Assembly: GCF_013204795.1 (NCBI RefSeq)
Contig: NZ_JABMKW010000020.1
Span: forward strand, 186,001 to 250,000
Reading direction: 5' to 3'
DNA from: Pedobacter panaciterrae
GTDB lineage: Bacteria; Bacteroidota; Bacteroidia; Sphingobacteriales; Sphingobacteriaceae
Length of the DNA stretch: 64,000 nucleotides
Shown piece by piece: positions 45,416 through 54,546 of this stretch. The notes beneath the pieces were generated by a model. The model saw only the letters and a list, made by a program, of their open reading frames with translations. It ran no database searches and was not told the DNA's origin. The translations under genes were made by a program, and so were the position numbers. Position 1 is the first letter of the stretch. The number at the start of each line of letters is the position of its first letter.

Positions 45416-46102
45416 TTATCTGCATTCTGCTGCACTGGAATTTGGTTTTTGTGGACTTAAATAGGGGATGTTTAATTCCAGTCCCCTTAATAAAAACCAG
45501 AAACCCAGAATTAGCATTGCATAAGGAACAACTTTATTGAGCGACCTTCTGAAAGTGAAACCAGAAAAACCGACAATAATTGCCGCACCCAGCATTAATG
45601 GTATTGTTCCTACTCCAAACCAAAACATATAAATGATACCTTGCTGAATGCTCTCCGTATTTAATGCTCCAGCTAATGCAAGATAAACGAATCCGCAAGG
45701 CAACAGGCCATTTATCATTCCAATGATCAGGTGATTTAATTTATGTTTAAAGGCATAATTGAATAGCTTGTTGAATGGGTTTAATATTTTTAAAGGGGTT
45801 TGTTTAAGAAAAGAAATTTTAAACAATCTGGAACATGCGGCTAATAGGATTAGTACTCCGGTGAGCACACTAATGCTTTGCTGGATACCTGCCTGCCATA
45901 TTTGCTTTCCAACTAAACCGACCAATGCACCCAGAAAGCAATAGGAAATTAAACGGCCTAATTGATAAATTAATTTATTCCACACCAAATATGCCCATCC
46001 TGGATGCCTTAATGGCACTGCAAAAGCTAATGGCCCACACATTCCAATGCAATGGAGAGAGCCTAATAATCCGATAAAAAATGCAAGCCTTTCATTACTC
46101 AT
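45416..46102 (-). CDS. TauE/SafE-like membrane protein linked to cbb3 assembly
   Basis: 228 residues with six to seven TM helices. Near the N-terminus LHCIGMCGPLAFAVP contains a His-Cys-x2-Met-Cys-Gly motif that could bind copper. Proteins of this DsbD/UreH-like group are found at the end of ccoGHIS clusters in several phyla. A role in copper delivery or export for the oxidase is plausible but not shown by sequence. It overlaps fixH by 4 bp and is the last gene of the operon. Confidence 0.82.
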   Translation of the reverse strand: MSNERLAFFIGLLGSLHCIGMCGPLAFAVPLRHPGWAYLVWNKLIYQLGRLISYCFLGALVGLVGKQIWQAGIQQSISVLTGVLILLAACSRLFKISFLKQTPLKILNPFNKLFNYAFKHKLNHLIIGMINGLLPCGFVYLALAGALNTESIQQGIIYMFWFGVGTIPLMLGAAIIVGFSGFTFRRSLNKVVPYAMLILGFWFLLRGLELNIPYLSPQKPNSSAAECR

Positions 46103-46527
46103 GGCATTAAGACCTCCTGCTCACTTAAATATGTTTTTCCGTTTTCCGCCTTCCATTGTATGATAAACTTCCAATGTCCTTTTGCCAGGTCTGTAGATCT
46201 CAGCATCACACTGGCGGCACTGTCAGTCTTAAAATTCATCATCTTGTCCATGCTTTTTTTTGCTGTACGCATTATTTTTAAGGTGCCAGCAGCTTGTGTC
46301 TTAAACGTTATTATTAAATTGTCACCTGAGAATTCTATATCAGGTGATGCATTATCTTTTATTACCTGCTCTTTTTGCCGGTATTGGTCATTGTACCTTA
46401 ATCCTTTTTCATAATAATCGTTGTCCACCAAAGCGTCATTTTCACTACGCATCATTAGTACAGCCAGAATTACAATAAAGGCCATAAATGACAACATTCC
46501 AATAATTAATTTCGTTCCCCAATTCAT
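46099..46527 (-). CDS. fixH: FixH/CcoH-like cbb3 assembly protein
   Basis: 142 residues. One N-terminal TM helix (~7-25) and a periplasmic domain with DNDYYEKGLRYNDQYRQKE, typical of FixH. The protein is needed for assembly or stability of cbb3 oxidase at the inner membrane. It starts 4 bp after ccoG and overlaps the TauE-like gene by 4 bp, a compact operon. The call rests on both the YYEKGL-like motif and position. Confidence 0.88.
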   Translation of the reverse strand: MNWGTKLIIGMLSFMAFIVILAVLMMRSENDALVDNDYYEKGLRYNDQYRQKEQVIKDNASPDIEFSGDNLIITFKTQAAGTLKIMRTAKKSMDKMMNFKTDSAASVMLRSTDLAKGHWKFIIQWKAENGKTYLSEQEVLMP

Positions 46528-46531
46528 ATTC

Positions 46532-47929
46532 TTAATTGTTTGCAGGTGCTATAAAGGTAGTTTCAAACCGATCTACCACTTTCTTTTCAGATTGCAGTTT
46601 GAAACTGATCTTGGTTTTATATTTTCTGATTGTGCTTTGAGGCAGGATTACAAAAAAAGTTGCTTTGGTACTGCCTCCATATGCAATAGCATCGGGTTTT
46701 TGGATATACTGAATGCGTGCATGCTCATCATCGGGTATTATTTCAAATTCCACAATTTTATCCGTTTTGTTCACCATTTCTGCAGTGTACAGATTGCTTA
46801 CAGTCTGGTCTTTGTCCCTGAGCTGGTATAATGTTCCGCTTGCGCGCAAAATGGTTGTCTGCACATCTGATCGTCTTATGATCATAAAGGACAGAACAAT
46901 TATAAGGACTGTCAGTACAGCACTGTATGCGTATATTTTTTTGCTGATCTTAAAGGTGGTTTTTTGCTTGATCTCACTCTCAGATTTAAAGCCAATTAGT
47001 CTTAAAGGCCTGTTGATTTTCGTCATAACCATATCGCAGGCATCTATGCATGCGGTGCAGTTAACGCACTCCAACTGAGTACCGTTCCTGATATCTATGC
47101 CGGTAGGGCAAACCTGAACACATAATTTGCAATCAATGCAATCTCCAGATGGAGTATCCTGTCCCTTATTTATTTTTTTTCTGGGTTCACCACGCTCATA
47201 GTCATAGGCAACAATAATACTCTGGTTATCCAGCAAAACCCCTTGCAATCTGCCATAGGGGCATACTACTGTGCAAACCAGCTCCCTCATTCTGGAAAAC
47301 ACGAGATAAAATACGAATGAGAATAACCATATTGAAATAAATCCCGAGAGATGATCTTTTACGGGTTCAGTCACAATGCTGATCAGTTTGCCGGATCCGA
47401 TCAGATAAGCAAGAAAAACATTTGAGATCAGAAATGAGATACAGAAAAAAAGAAAATGCTTTGACGTCTTTTTAAGGAACTTACTGAAGGTTAATGGTGC
47501 TGCATCGAGTTTTCTCTGCTGATTGTGATCTCCTTCTATCCAGTTTTCTATTTTTCTGAATACCATTTCCAGAAATATGGTCTGCGGGCAGGCCCATCCA
47601 CAAAAGACCCTTCCGAATATTACTGTAAACAAAACAATGAATACTATAAAAATCAGAAGTGCAAAAGCAAACAGGTAAAAATCCTGAGGCCAGAATACAA
47701 TTCCAAGAAAAACAAACTTCCTTTCTATTACGTTTAACAGCACAAGTTGTTCACCGTTCAATTTTATAAACGGAGCACAAATCAGCAATAAAAGGAAAAA
47801 ATAGCTAACCACAGAACGGTATTTGTACAGTTTTCCTTTTATTATCTTCGGATAGATCCATTTTCGTTTCAGGCCATCATCAGTAAGCGTGGATACCTGA
47901 TCTCTAAAATGTGCTGGTGTTTGTGACAT
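46532..47929 (-). CDS. ccoG: CcoG (FixG/RdxA) polyferredoxin
   Basis: 465 residues with five or so TM helices (~38-55, 85-110, 155-178, 195-215, 330-350). It has the FixG motif GRVFCGWACPQTIFLEMVF and two 4Fe-4S motifs, CIDCKLCVQVCP and CVNCTACIDACD. The C-terminus is a periplasmic Ig-like domain (~360-465). It is thought to reduce Cu2+ to Cu+ for the oxidase active site. Two bases separate it from ccoP. Confidence 0.94.
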   Translation of the reverse strand: MSQTPAHFRDQVSTLTDDGLKRKWIYPKIIKGKLYKYRSVVSYFFLLLLICAPFIKLNGEQLVLLNVIERKFVFLGIVFWPQDFYLFAFALLIFIVFIVLFTVIFGRVFCGWACPQTIFLEMVFRKIENWIEGDHNQQRKLDAAPLTFSKFLKKTSKHFLFFCISFLISNVFLAYLIGSGKLISIVTEPVKDHLSGFISIWLFSFVFYLVFSRMRELVCTVVCPYGRLQGVLLDNQSIIVAYDYERGEPRKKINKGQDTPSGDCIDCKLCVQVCPTGIDIRNGTQLECVNCTACIDACDMVMTKINRPLRLIGFKSESEIKQKTTFKISKKIYAYSAVLTVLIIVLSFMIIRRSDVQTTILRASGTLYQLRDKDQTVSNLYTAEMVNKTDKIVEFEIIPDDEHARIQYIQKPDAIAYGGSTKATFFVILPQSTIRKYKTKISFKLQSEKKVVDRFETTFIAPANN

Positions 47930-47930
47930 C

Positions 47931-48728
47931 TTATTGTTGTTTTACACCCTGTGGTGCCTTGGCTCCGGCAGGGTTGCTCCCTTTGAGAGACATAATGTAG
48001 CTGGCCAGGTCGGCAATTTGTTTAGGCTTAAGTGTTTTTTCCCATGCAATCATACCTTTATCAGGTACTCCATATTTAATGGTTTTAAAGATATTCTTAA
48101 CACCACCGCCATGAATCCAGAACTCATCGGTTAAGTTTGGTCCAACCAAGCCTTCTGCATGCTCACCATGGCATGGGGCACAGGCAGTTTTAAAAAGTCC
48201 GGCTCCTGCGGTAAGCACCCCGGCATCTTTGGATTGCTCTACATTGTTCTCATTTATTTTATTCCCGGCGCTTCCTGGTTTTTGAAGAAAAGCAATTTTA
48301 GCGTCTTCAGCCTGTCTTAACTCTATTGCATATTCCTCTTCCTGTAAGTTTCCCAAACCAAATACGTGGTAGCTTAGTAAATAAATAATGGCGAAAATGA
48401 TTGTTCCATAGAATAGAACCATAAACCATGCAGGAGTAGGGTTGTCCAGCTCTGCAATTCCATCAAATTGATGTTCCATTACGATATCTTTCTCCTCAGC
48501 GATTGGCCTTAAGCCTATTAATTTTACCCAGATTGATGGTTTCTTAGGTCGCGCGATTTCGGTCTTTTCAGCAGCAATACGTCTTAACCTTTTCTCTTCA
48601 GGTGTTGCGAACTGAGTAGGGTTCAGGCTTTCATGCACATATACTTTAATTACCTTTAGAAGCAGCACTGATACTGCAAGGAGCAATACTGCGGTAATCA
48701 GTAAGGCCCAGATAAACATATCTGTCAT
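47931..48728 (-). CDS. ccoP: CcoP, cbb3 oxidase cytochrome c subunit (single haem)
   Basis: 265 residues. TM helices lie at ~4-27 and ~101-122, and there is one cytochrome c domain with C183-A-P-C186-H187 and an axial Met in GVPDKGMIAW. Proteobacterial CcoP has two haem-c sites; here only one exists, and the extra N-terminal helix with a cytoplasmic stretch (~30-95) is the Bacteroidota-type layout. It passes electrons to the CcoNO fusion. Its start codon overlaps the stop of a small CcoQ-like gene by 4 bp. Confidence 0.93.
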   Translation of the reverse strand: MTDMFIWALLITAVLLLAVSVLLLKVIKVYVHESLNPTQFATPEEKRLRRIAAEKTEIARPKKPSIWVKLIGLRPIAEEKDIVMEHQFDGIAELDNPTPAWFMVLFYGTIIFAIIYLLSYHVFGLGNLQEEEYAIELRQAEDAKIAFLQKPGSAGNKINENNVEQSKDAGVLTAGAGLFKTACAPCHGEHAEGLVGPNLTDEFWIHGGGVKNIFKTIKYGVPDKGMIAWEKTLKPKQIADLASYIMSLKGSNPAGAKAPQGVKQQ

Positions 48729-48892
48729 TGTACATCATCTTTTAAGGGTAATTCACTCATATACTTAATCTTATCCTTTTTCATTATCAAAAGCAATGCA
48801 GCTACCATAATGAAGAATAATAGGAATATGCCAAGTGATGTTATTAAATACACCTGGCTACCATCTACCTGATTTAAAAATTGTTTAAACAT
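48725..48892 (-). CDS. ccoQ: CcoQ-like small membrane protein
   Basis: 55 residues, below the usual length cut-off. It begins MFKQFLNQVDGS, has one TM helix (~15-37) and ends in a charged tail (KKDKIKYMSELPLKDD). Its TGA overlaps the ccoP ATG (ATGA), and it lies 17 bp after the ccoNO stop. Size, topology and position match CcoQ, which stabilises cbb3 oxidase. Sequence similarity of CcoQ proteins is low, so the name rests mainly on context. Confidence 0.8.
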   Translation of the reverse strand: MFKQFLNQVDGSQVYLITSLGIFLLFFIMVAALLLIMKKDKIKYMSELPLKDDVQ

Positions 48893-48909
48893 CTTTAAGA
48901 ATTTTAGTT

Positions 48910-51021
48910 CTACTTAGCTTTAATGTCTGTACCTAATCTTTGCAGATAGGCTATAATTGCAATAATTTCTTTGTCGCTTTGAACACGTACGTTGCTTTTG
49001 CGAAGGTCCGCAGCAATCTCTTTTGCCTGGTTGTTAAGATGACTATTCGCCTTATGTTCAAAACCAGGTTCATATGGAACACCAAGAGTCCGCATAGCAT
49101 TAATCTTGGCAATGGTTGTAGTGGTATCCAGTTTTTGGTTAATCAACCACTCATACGGAGGCATAATACTTCCTGGTGACATGGTTTGAGGATCCAATAG
49201 GTGATTAAAGTGCCATGCATTGGAATATTTATCACCTTCCCTTGCCAAATCAGGGCCGATACGTTTTGAACCCCAAAGAAATGGGTGGTCATATACGAAC
49301 TCACCGGCTTTACTATACTCACCATACCTTTCTGTTTCGGATCTGAAAGGCCTTATCATTTGGGAGTGGCAGCTCACACATCCTTCTCGTATATAAAGGT
49401 CCCTTCCCTGCAATTCAAGCGGTGAATACGGTTTTACACTACTAATAGTAGGGATGTTTGATTTTATGGTAAATGTCGGCATCATCTCAATCATCCCCCC
49501 AATTAAGATCACTATTAAAGACAATACCATAAATACCATTGGTTTTCGCTCGAGAATTCTATGAATTTTTTTGTCTGAACCTACCGCCTCATAAGTTTTT
49601 GAGAGCGGCTGTGCTTCTGCAGGTTCGTTGGCAAGTAGTTTTCCTGCTCTGGCGGTTTTAATGATGTTATAGGTCATTACTATGACACCAATCAAATACA
49701 TGGCGCCACCTATGGCTCTTAACACATACATTGGAATGATCTGCAATAAGGTTTCAAGAAAACTGGGATATTTAAGCATCCCGTCTTCAGTAAACTGTTT
49801 CCACATTAAGCCTTGGGTAAAACCTGCAAAGTAAAGCGGCACTGCATAGAAAATAATTCCCAGTGTTCCTATCCAAAAGTGAAATGCAGCAAGCTTTTTT
49901 GAGTACAGGGGTGTTCTGTAAATTCTGGGTATTAACCAATACAGGATACCGAAAGTTAAAAAACCATTCCAGCCCAATGCACCTACGTGTACGTGGGCAA
50001 CAATCCAGTCCGTGTAGTGGGCAATAGCATTAATTTGTTTTAGTGCAAGCATTGGGCCTTCAAAAGTGGCCATACCATATGCTGTTAAGCCGACAACCAT
50101 AAATTTCAATGTGGCATCTTCTCTCACTTTGTCCCAAGCTCCACGAAGGGTTAACAAGCCATTGATCATGCCTCCCCAACTGGGCGCGATGAGCATAATA
50201 GAAAACACTACACCTAATGATTGTGCCCATGATGGGAGAGACGTATATAGAAGATGGTGAGGACCTGCCCAGATGTAGATGAATATCAGCGACCAAAAGT
50301 GCAGGATACTTAACTTATAAGAATATACCGGTCGGTTAGCCATTTTTGGAAGAAAGTAGTACATCATTCCCAAATAGGGGGTAGTTAGAAAGAAGGCTAC
50401 GGCATTGTGACCGTACCACCATTGAACTAAAGCATCCTGAACACCGGCATACAAATAATAACTTTTAAACAATGATATGGGTAATTGAAATGAATTGACA
50501 ATATGTAAGACAGCTACCGTAACAAAGGTTGCGATGTAAAACCATATCGCAACATACATGTGCTGTTCTCTTCTTTTGATAATTGTACCAAACATATTTA
50601 TCCCGAAGACCACCCAAATCACGGTTATGGCAATGTCAATTGGCCATTCCAGTTCAGCATATTCATGAGATGAGGTAAAGCCCAGCGGAAGCGTAATTAC
50701 CGCTGAAACAATAATAAGCTGCCAGCCCCAAAAATGAATTTTACTTAACATGTCGCTAAACATCCTTGCTTTCAGCAACCGCTGTAGGGAGTAGTAAACC
50801 CCCATAAAGATGGCATTGCCCACAAATGCAAAAATTACAGCATTGGTATGCAAAGGCCTGATGCGCCCAAAAGTTGTATACTGCGAACCCATGTTTAGCT
50901 CGGGCTTAAAAAGCTGCATAGCAGCCAGAAGCCCGACTGTCATGCCAATGATTCCCCAAACAATGGTGGCTACGGCAAAGTTCCTAACGATCTTGTTATC
51001 GTAATAGAATTTTTCAGTCAT
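48910..51021 (-). CDS. ccoNO: CcoN-CcoO fused cbb3 oxidase catalytic subunit
   Basis: 703 residues. The N-terminal ~470 residues are CcoN with 12 or more TM helices and the His ligands of the haem-copper oxidase, for example in HTNAVIFAF, WWYGHNAVAFFLT and the HVHVGALGWNG region. The C-terminal part (~500-703) is CcoO: one helix, then the haem-c motif EGCVSCHSQMIRPFRSETERYG cut here to its CVSCH core near residue 546. In Proteobacteria the two are separate genes; the fusion is typical of Bacteroidota. It reduces O2 to water with high affinity while pumping protons. It is followed by ccoQ and ccoP. Confidence 0.95.
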   Translation of the reverse strand: MTEKFYYDNKIVRNFAVATIVWGIIGMTVGLLAAMQLFKPELNMGSQYTTFGRIRPLHTNAVIFAFVGNAIFMGVYYSLQRLLKARMFSDMLSKIHFWGWQLIIVSAVITLPLGFTSSHEYAELEWPIDIAITVIWVVFGINMFGTIIKRREQHMYVAIWFYIATFVTVAVLHIVNSFQLPISLFKSYYLYAGVQDALVQWWYGHNAVAFFLTTPYLGMMYYFLPKMANRPVYSYKLSILHFWSLIFIYIWAGPHHLLYTSLPSWAQSLGVVFSIMLIAPSWGGMINGLLTLRGAWDKVREDATLKFMVVGLTAYGMATFEGPMLALKQINAIAHYTDWIVAHVHVGALGWNGFLTFGILYWLIPRIYRTPLYSKKLAAFHFWIGTLGIIFYAVPLYFAGFTQGLMWKQFTEDGMLKYPSFLETLLQIIPMYVLRAIGGAMYLIGVIVMTYNIIKTARAGKLLANEPAEAQPLSKTYEAVGSDKKIHRILERKPMVFMVLSLIVILIGGMIEMMPTFTIKSNIPTISSVKPYSPLELQGRDLYIREGCVSCHSQMIRPFRSETERYGEYSKAGEFVYDHPFLWGSKRIGPDLAREGDKYSNAWHFNHLLDPQTMSPGSIMPPYEWLINQKLDTTTTIAKINAMRTLGVPYEPGFEHKANSHLNNQAKEIAADLRKSNVRVQSDKEIIAIIAYLQRLGTDIKAK

Positions 51022-51090
51022 ATTGAAATTATAGTTAACGGTTGTAAAATTACTGCTGCCAGGTACGGCTATATGTGATGTAAGTTTTAG

Positions 51091-51273
51091 CTAGGCATGA
51101 TCTTCGTCACTTATTTGTATTTCCCTTTCGGCTACCTCGTCATCAAAAAGAATTCTTACAGCCGGGGTAAACGTATCATCATTCTGACCAGATTTAATCA
51201 TCCAGAAAAAAGCCAAAAGAAACATCAGGGCTAGTAAAATACTACAGCCAATGAGTAAATAAATCATGTTCAT
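51091..51273 (-). CDS. ccoS: CcoS, cbb3 oxidase maturation protein
   Basis: 60 residues: one TM helix (~4-27), then FFWMIKSGQNDD and an acidic tail (FDDEVAEREIQ), as in CcoS. It is needed for cofactor insertion into CcoN. It overlaps the end of ccoI by 4 bp. Residue 3 is an alternative Met start. About 70 bp of non-coding DNA separate it from ccoNO. Confidence 0.9.
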   Translation of the reverse strand: MNMIYLLIGCSILLALMFLLAFFWMIKSGQNDDTFTPAVRILFDDEVAEREIQISDEDHA

Positions 51274-53666
51274 AGTAATTTGTTTTTATGTGCAAATAGT
51301 CTTACTGCAAGCGAGGTGAACAGGATTATTGTAATGGTACTTAGTGGCATTAGTATCGCCGCCATCAATGGTGATAAAAGGCCTTGTACGGCAAAATATA
51401 ATCCGGCTGTATTGTACATCAGAGAAATGACAAAGGACATTCTGATTACTTTTACCGCGTCTTTTGCCTGTTGGATAAATTGAGGAATTTTATGAAATGA
51501 TAATCCATCCAGTATGGCGTCGCATCCAGGAGAAAAATTGTTTATGTTATCCGTAATGGCAACGCCCAAGTCACTTTGTTTAAGGGCACCTGAATCATTT
51601 AGTCCGTCGCCGAACATTAAAACTTTCTTTCCTTCTTTTTGAAGTTGTTGGATATAGTCAAGTTTGTCTTGAGGAGATTGTTCAAAATGTAGTTTGCTGC
51701 TGTCCTGGAAGAAGGGGATGAGCTGTTTTTTTTCGTGGTTATGATCTCCCGATAGCAGATGTAAATCGGCCTGAGTATTTAGCTTAAACATCAATTCTTT
51801 AAAGCCATTTCTCCATTGCTGCCTGATAGTGAAAAAACCCACATATACATTGTTAATCATTACATGGACGGCACTGCCCTCAGAAGAGCTTTTCAGTGGA
51901 AGGTTAAGGAAGGTAGAACTTCCCAATTTTACATCATTTCCATTAACCTTACCACTGATACCTCTTCCAATCTTCTCGGTATATTCCTGCACGGAATAGA
52001 TTGCAGGTTTATTAATAAATTTTGTCAACTCCCGACTCAGCAGATGTCCGGAATTTCTTGCCAGATCACTGATTAATTGCATTTGAGCATCAATGATAGT
52101 TCCGTTAAACTGAAGTCCGGCCGCATTTGGATTAGTTATAGTGCCGGTTTTGTCAAATACATACGTGTTAATACGTGCCAGCTCTTCAACCACAGCGGTA
52201 TTCTTCAGATAAAATCTGTTTTTATCAAAAACTGATAATACAGCTGCCAGTGTAAACGGTGAACTCAGGGCCAGAGCACATGGACAAGCAATAATTAAAA
52301 CTGCGGTAAAGGATGCCAATGCTTTAGAGGGATCTGTGGAAATCCAGAAAATGCCTGCACCTAATGCAATAACTAATAGAACGATACTAAAATACCTGCT
52401 GGCAGTATCACTAAATGTTTTGATACGCTTCTTCGATTCAATAAAAGCACTATTATTCCAAAGTTGCGTAAGGTAGCTTTGCGACACCGGCTTTAATACC
52501 TCCATTTCAATAGAACCTGATAGTTGTCGGCCACCCGCATAAATAATTTCTCCCAGTGTTTTTTTTACCGGGATGGATTCCCCTGTTACAAAACTAAAGT
52601 CTATTTCAGCCTCGCCGTTGAGTAGAATAGCGTCTGCCGGCAAAATTTCCTGACTTCTGATTAGAATTCTGTCACCCGTTTTTAAATCACTGAGGGGTAT
52701 TGGCCTTTCCACTCCTTCGTTTATGGTGGTTACTGCAACAGGAAAGTAGGACCGATAATCTCTCTCAAATGAAATATGATGAAAGGTTCTTTCCTGCATC
52801 CACTTTCCTACTAAGAGAAAGAAAACCAATCCGCAAAGTGTATCTACAAACCCAGCTCCGGTTTGCGAGATGATTTCATAAGCAGAACGCAGAAACATAA
52901 CCAGGATACCAAGTGCTAATGGAAAATCAAGATTGAGTCTCTTTGCCTTTAGATTTGTCCACGCAGAAATAAAATACTCCCTTCCGCTGTACAAAACAAC
53001 AGGTAATGAAAATGCAAGATTAAGCCATCCAAAGAAATTCTTAAATTCGCGTTCAAAATCGCCAAGACCAAAATAATCAGGAAAACTTAAAAGCATTACA
53101 TTACCAAAACAGAATCCTGCCACAGCAATTTTGGTAATGAGGCTTCTTTCTGTTTTACTTGATTGTCCTTTTTTTACAATATCCTGCAAGCTTATTAAAG
53201 GCTCATAACCTATTGAAGAGAGCAATTGTGCCAGCTGTTTTAAATTAGTTTCATCATTTTTAAATGTTATAGAAACCTGTTTTTTAAGGAAATCAACTCT
53301 TGACTGCAATATTCCTGATTGCAAAAGATGAAGGTGTTCTAATAACCAAATACACGAACTGCAATGGATGGCAGGTATATATAACGTTACAATTGTTTTG
53401 ATTTCATCTTCAAAATCAACAAGTTTACTGACAACCTGTGGAACCTCCAGGTAGTCAAAATTTGAGGTAGCCTTACTTTGTGTTTTTCCGGGAATCTTAT
53501 TGTAAACATAATAGTTTGACAGGTTATGCGCTGTTAAGATCTCATAGATGGTTTTACATCCGGAACAACAAAACCGCTTATTATTCTGTATGTATTGCTG
53601 GGCTATAATGTCGTCTCCGCAATGAAAACAATGCTTCTCTGATGAAATTACGTTTTCTTTTAACAT
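51270..53666 (-). CDS. ccoI: CcoI (FixI) copper-transporting P1B-type ATPase
   Basis: 798 residues. The N-terminus has a Cys-rich zinc-ribbon-like part (HCFHCGDDI, then RFCCSGCK) and an HMA domain with C102-S-S-C105. Eight TM helices surround the actuator (FVTGESIPV), the CPC metal site (CPCALALS, near 460), the phosphorylation motif DKTGT (near 503) and the hinge GDGLNDSGAL. It delivers copper for the CcoN active site. It is the first gene of the cco operon, and the candidate FNR-like dyad lies upstream of it. Confidence 0.95.
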   Translation of the reverse strand: MLKENVISSEKHCFHCGDDIIAQQYIQNNKRFCCSGCKTIYEILTAHNLSNYYVYNKIPGKTQSKATSNFDYLEVPQVVSKLVDFEDEIKTIVTLYIPAIHCSSCIWLLEHLHLLQSGILQSRVDFLKKQVSITFKNDETNLKQLAQLLSSIGYEPLISLQDIVKKGQSSKTERSLITKIAVAGFCFGNVMLLSFPDYFGLGDFEREFKNFFGWLNLAFSLPVVLYSGREYFISAWTNLKAKRLNLDFPLALGILVMFLRSAYEIISQTGAGFVDTLCGLVFFLLVGKWMQERTFHHISFERDYRSYFPVAVTTINEGVERPIPLSDLKTGDRILIRSQEILPADAILLNGEAEIDFSFVTGESIPVKKTLGEIIYAGGRQLSGSIEMEVLKPVSQSYLTQLWNNSAFIESKKRIKTFSDTASRYFSIVLLVIALGAGIFWISTDPSKALASFTAVLIIACPCALALSSPFTLAAVLSVFDKNRFYLKNTAVVEELARINTYVFDKTGTITNPNAAGLQFNGTIIDAQMQLISDLARNSGHLLSRELTKFINKPAIYSVQEYTEKIGRGISGKVNGNDVKLGSSTFLNLPLKSSSEGSAVHVMINNVYVGFFTIRQQWRNGFKELMFKLNTQADLHLLSGDHNHEKKQLIPFFQDSSKLHFEQSPQDKLDYIQQLQKEGKKVLMFGDGLNDSGALKQSDLGVAITDNINNFSPGCDAILDGLSFHKIPQFIQQAKDAVKVIRMSFVISLMYNTAGLYFAVQGLLSPLMAAILMPLSTITIILFTSLAVRLFAHKNKLL

Positions 53667-53685
53667 CTATATTTAAAGTATGCTT

Positions 53686-53750
53686 CAAAGTTGAGTATTT
53701 AAGCAAGACGAAAAAGTGACAGAAATCCTACCTATTTATGATATGTATCA
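53686..53750 (-). promoter_or_regulatory. Candidate activator-dependent promoter of the cco operon
   Basis: A dyad TGAT-ATGT-ATCA (53739-53750) has the core of the FNR/FixK box TTGAT-N4-ATCAA, with both outermost bases differing. On the minus strand CAACTTTG (53693-53686) is one base from the TAnnTTTG -7 consensus. The dyad centre is 58.5 bp from the last base of that element, within 1 bp of the spacing seen at the sensor-kinase promoter. No -33 TTG is visible at normal distance. Function is inference. Confidence 0.5.
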
Positions 53751-53832
53751 CTTTTGAGCTAAAACAGATGTTTAGATTTAGTGGTGCAACGTGTTAATCC
53801 TTCAAGGATAGTCAGGATGACATTTACGTCTT

Positions 53833-54240
53833 TTAATGAAAAACGTAAATGTCTAAGTGCGTAGGAATCTGATTTTCTACGGTACGTTTAGAAATCCATA
53901 ATTCGTTTGCGATCTCCTCATTGGCCAGTAACTGTCCGCGGTTCATCAAAAAGATCTGTCTGAACCTTTGGGGCAGATGAGCCAGATAAGAATCCGCCGC
54001 CAATTCCATCTGCTTGTTGATTAGGTTGTTATATCCCTCGTTTTGGGAAGTGCAGTCGCTGTAAACCCCCTCCTCCATACTTTCTTTATAATCAATCGGG
54101 TATACTTTACCGGAGGCCATATACTTGTATACCCTGTATCGGTGCGCAGAGGTTAGGCAGGCGTTAAAGGATGGTATCTGAAGTGTGTCAACCAGACAAA
54201 ATGGTGATAAATATATCATGAACAATTTGCTCACAAACAA
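53833..54240 (-). pseudogene. Decayed ECF sigma factor (region 4 remnant)
   Basis: The 135-residue frame ends with an intact-looking sigma-70 region 4: YLAHLPQRFRQIFLMNR, then ANEEIANELWISKRTVENQ, close to FecI-type sigma factors. The recognition helix is followed by a stop after only ~12 residues. The upstream ~70 residues do not look like region 2, which would be needed to bind core polymerase and the -10. I read it as a truncated, inactive remnant. No anti-sigma or SusCD-like partner genes are adjacent. Confidence 0.5.
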
Positions 54241-54509
54241 CTGAGTCCCTTATATAGGAATAATAAGCAGTGCTGTAAATTTTGGCTGAGTAGTGATGAA
54301 ATAACACAGCAAATGCCCGCCAGTACAGATAATGTAACATTGAATTCCTTAGCTGCGTTTACTATGGAAAACTCAGGGACAAAGCAATACCTCGAGTTTT
54401 TTGAACCCCGTAACATTAGACACTTTAAGATGATATTTAAATCAGGTTATAAAAACGGGCTATTTATAGCTATAACTGAGATAGGAATGTATAAGAGATA
54501 GTACGTTAT
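54241..54509. other. Gene-free stretch with no clear function
   Basis: About 270 bp between the sigma remnant and the terminator of the formylglycine-enzyme gene. A 62-codon plus-strand frame (54313-54501) has no recognisable motif, and I do not call it. The segment is probably decay product of the sigma locus. Confidence 0.4.
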
Positions 54510-54546
54510 AAGATCAGCGGAGTTCTCTTTGAACTCCGCTGATCTT
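54510..54546. terminator. Strong 16-bp stem terminator next to the FGE gene stop
   Basis: Arms 54510-54525 (ending in CAGCGGAGTTC) and 54531-54546 are perfect reverse complements around the loop TCTTT. T-rich sequence follows on the plus strand and the FGE stop codon abuts it on the minus side, so it probably ends FGE transcription and may work in both directions. Confidence 0.85.

Noticed and set aside
54313..54501. 62-codon plus-strand frame near the sigma remnant
   Set aside because: No motif, no signal sequence and no promoter; composition looks like chance.
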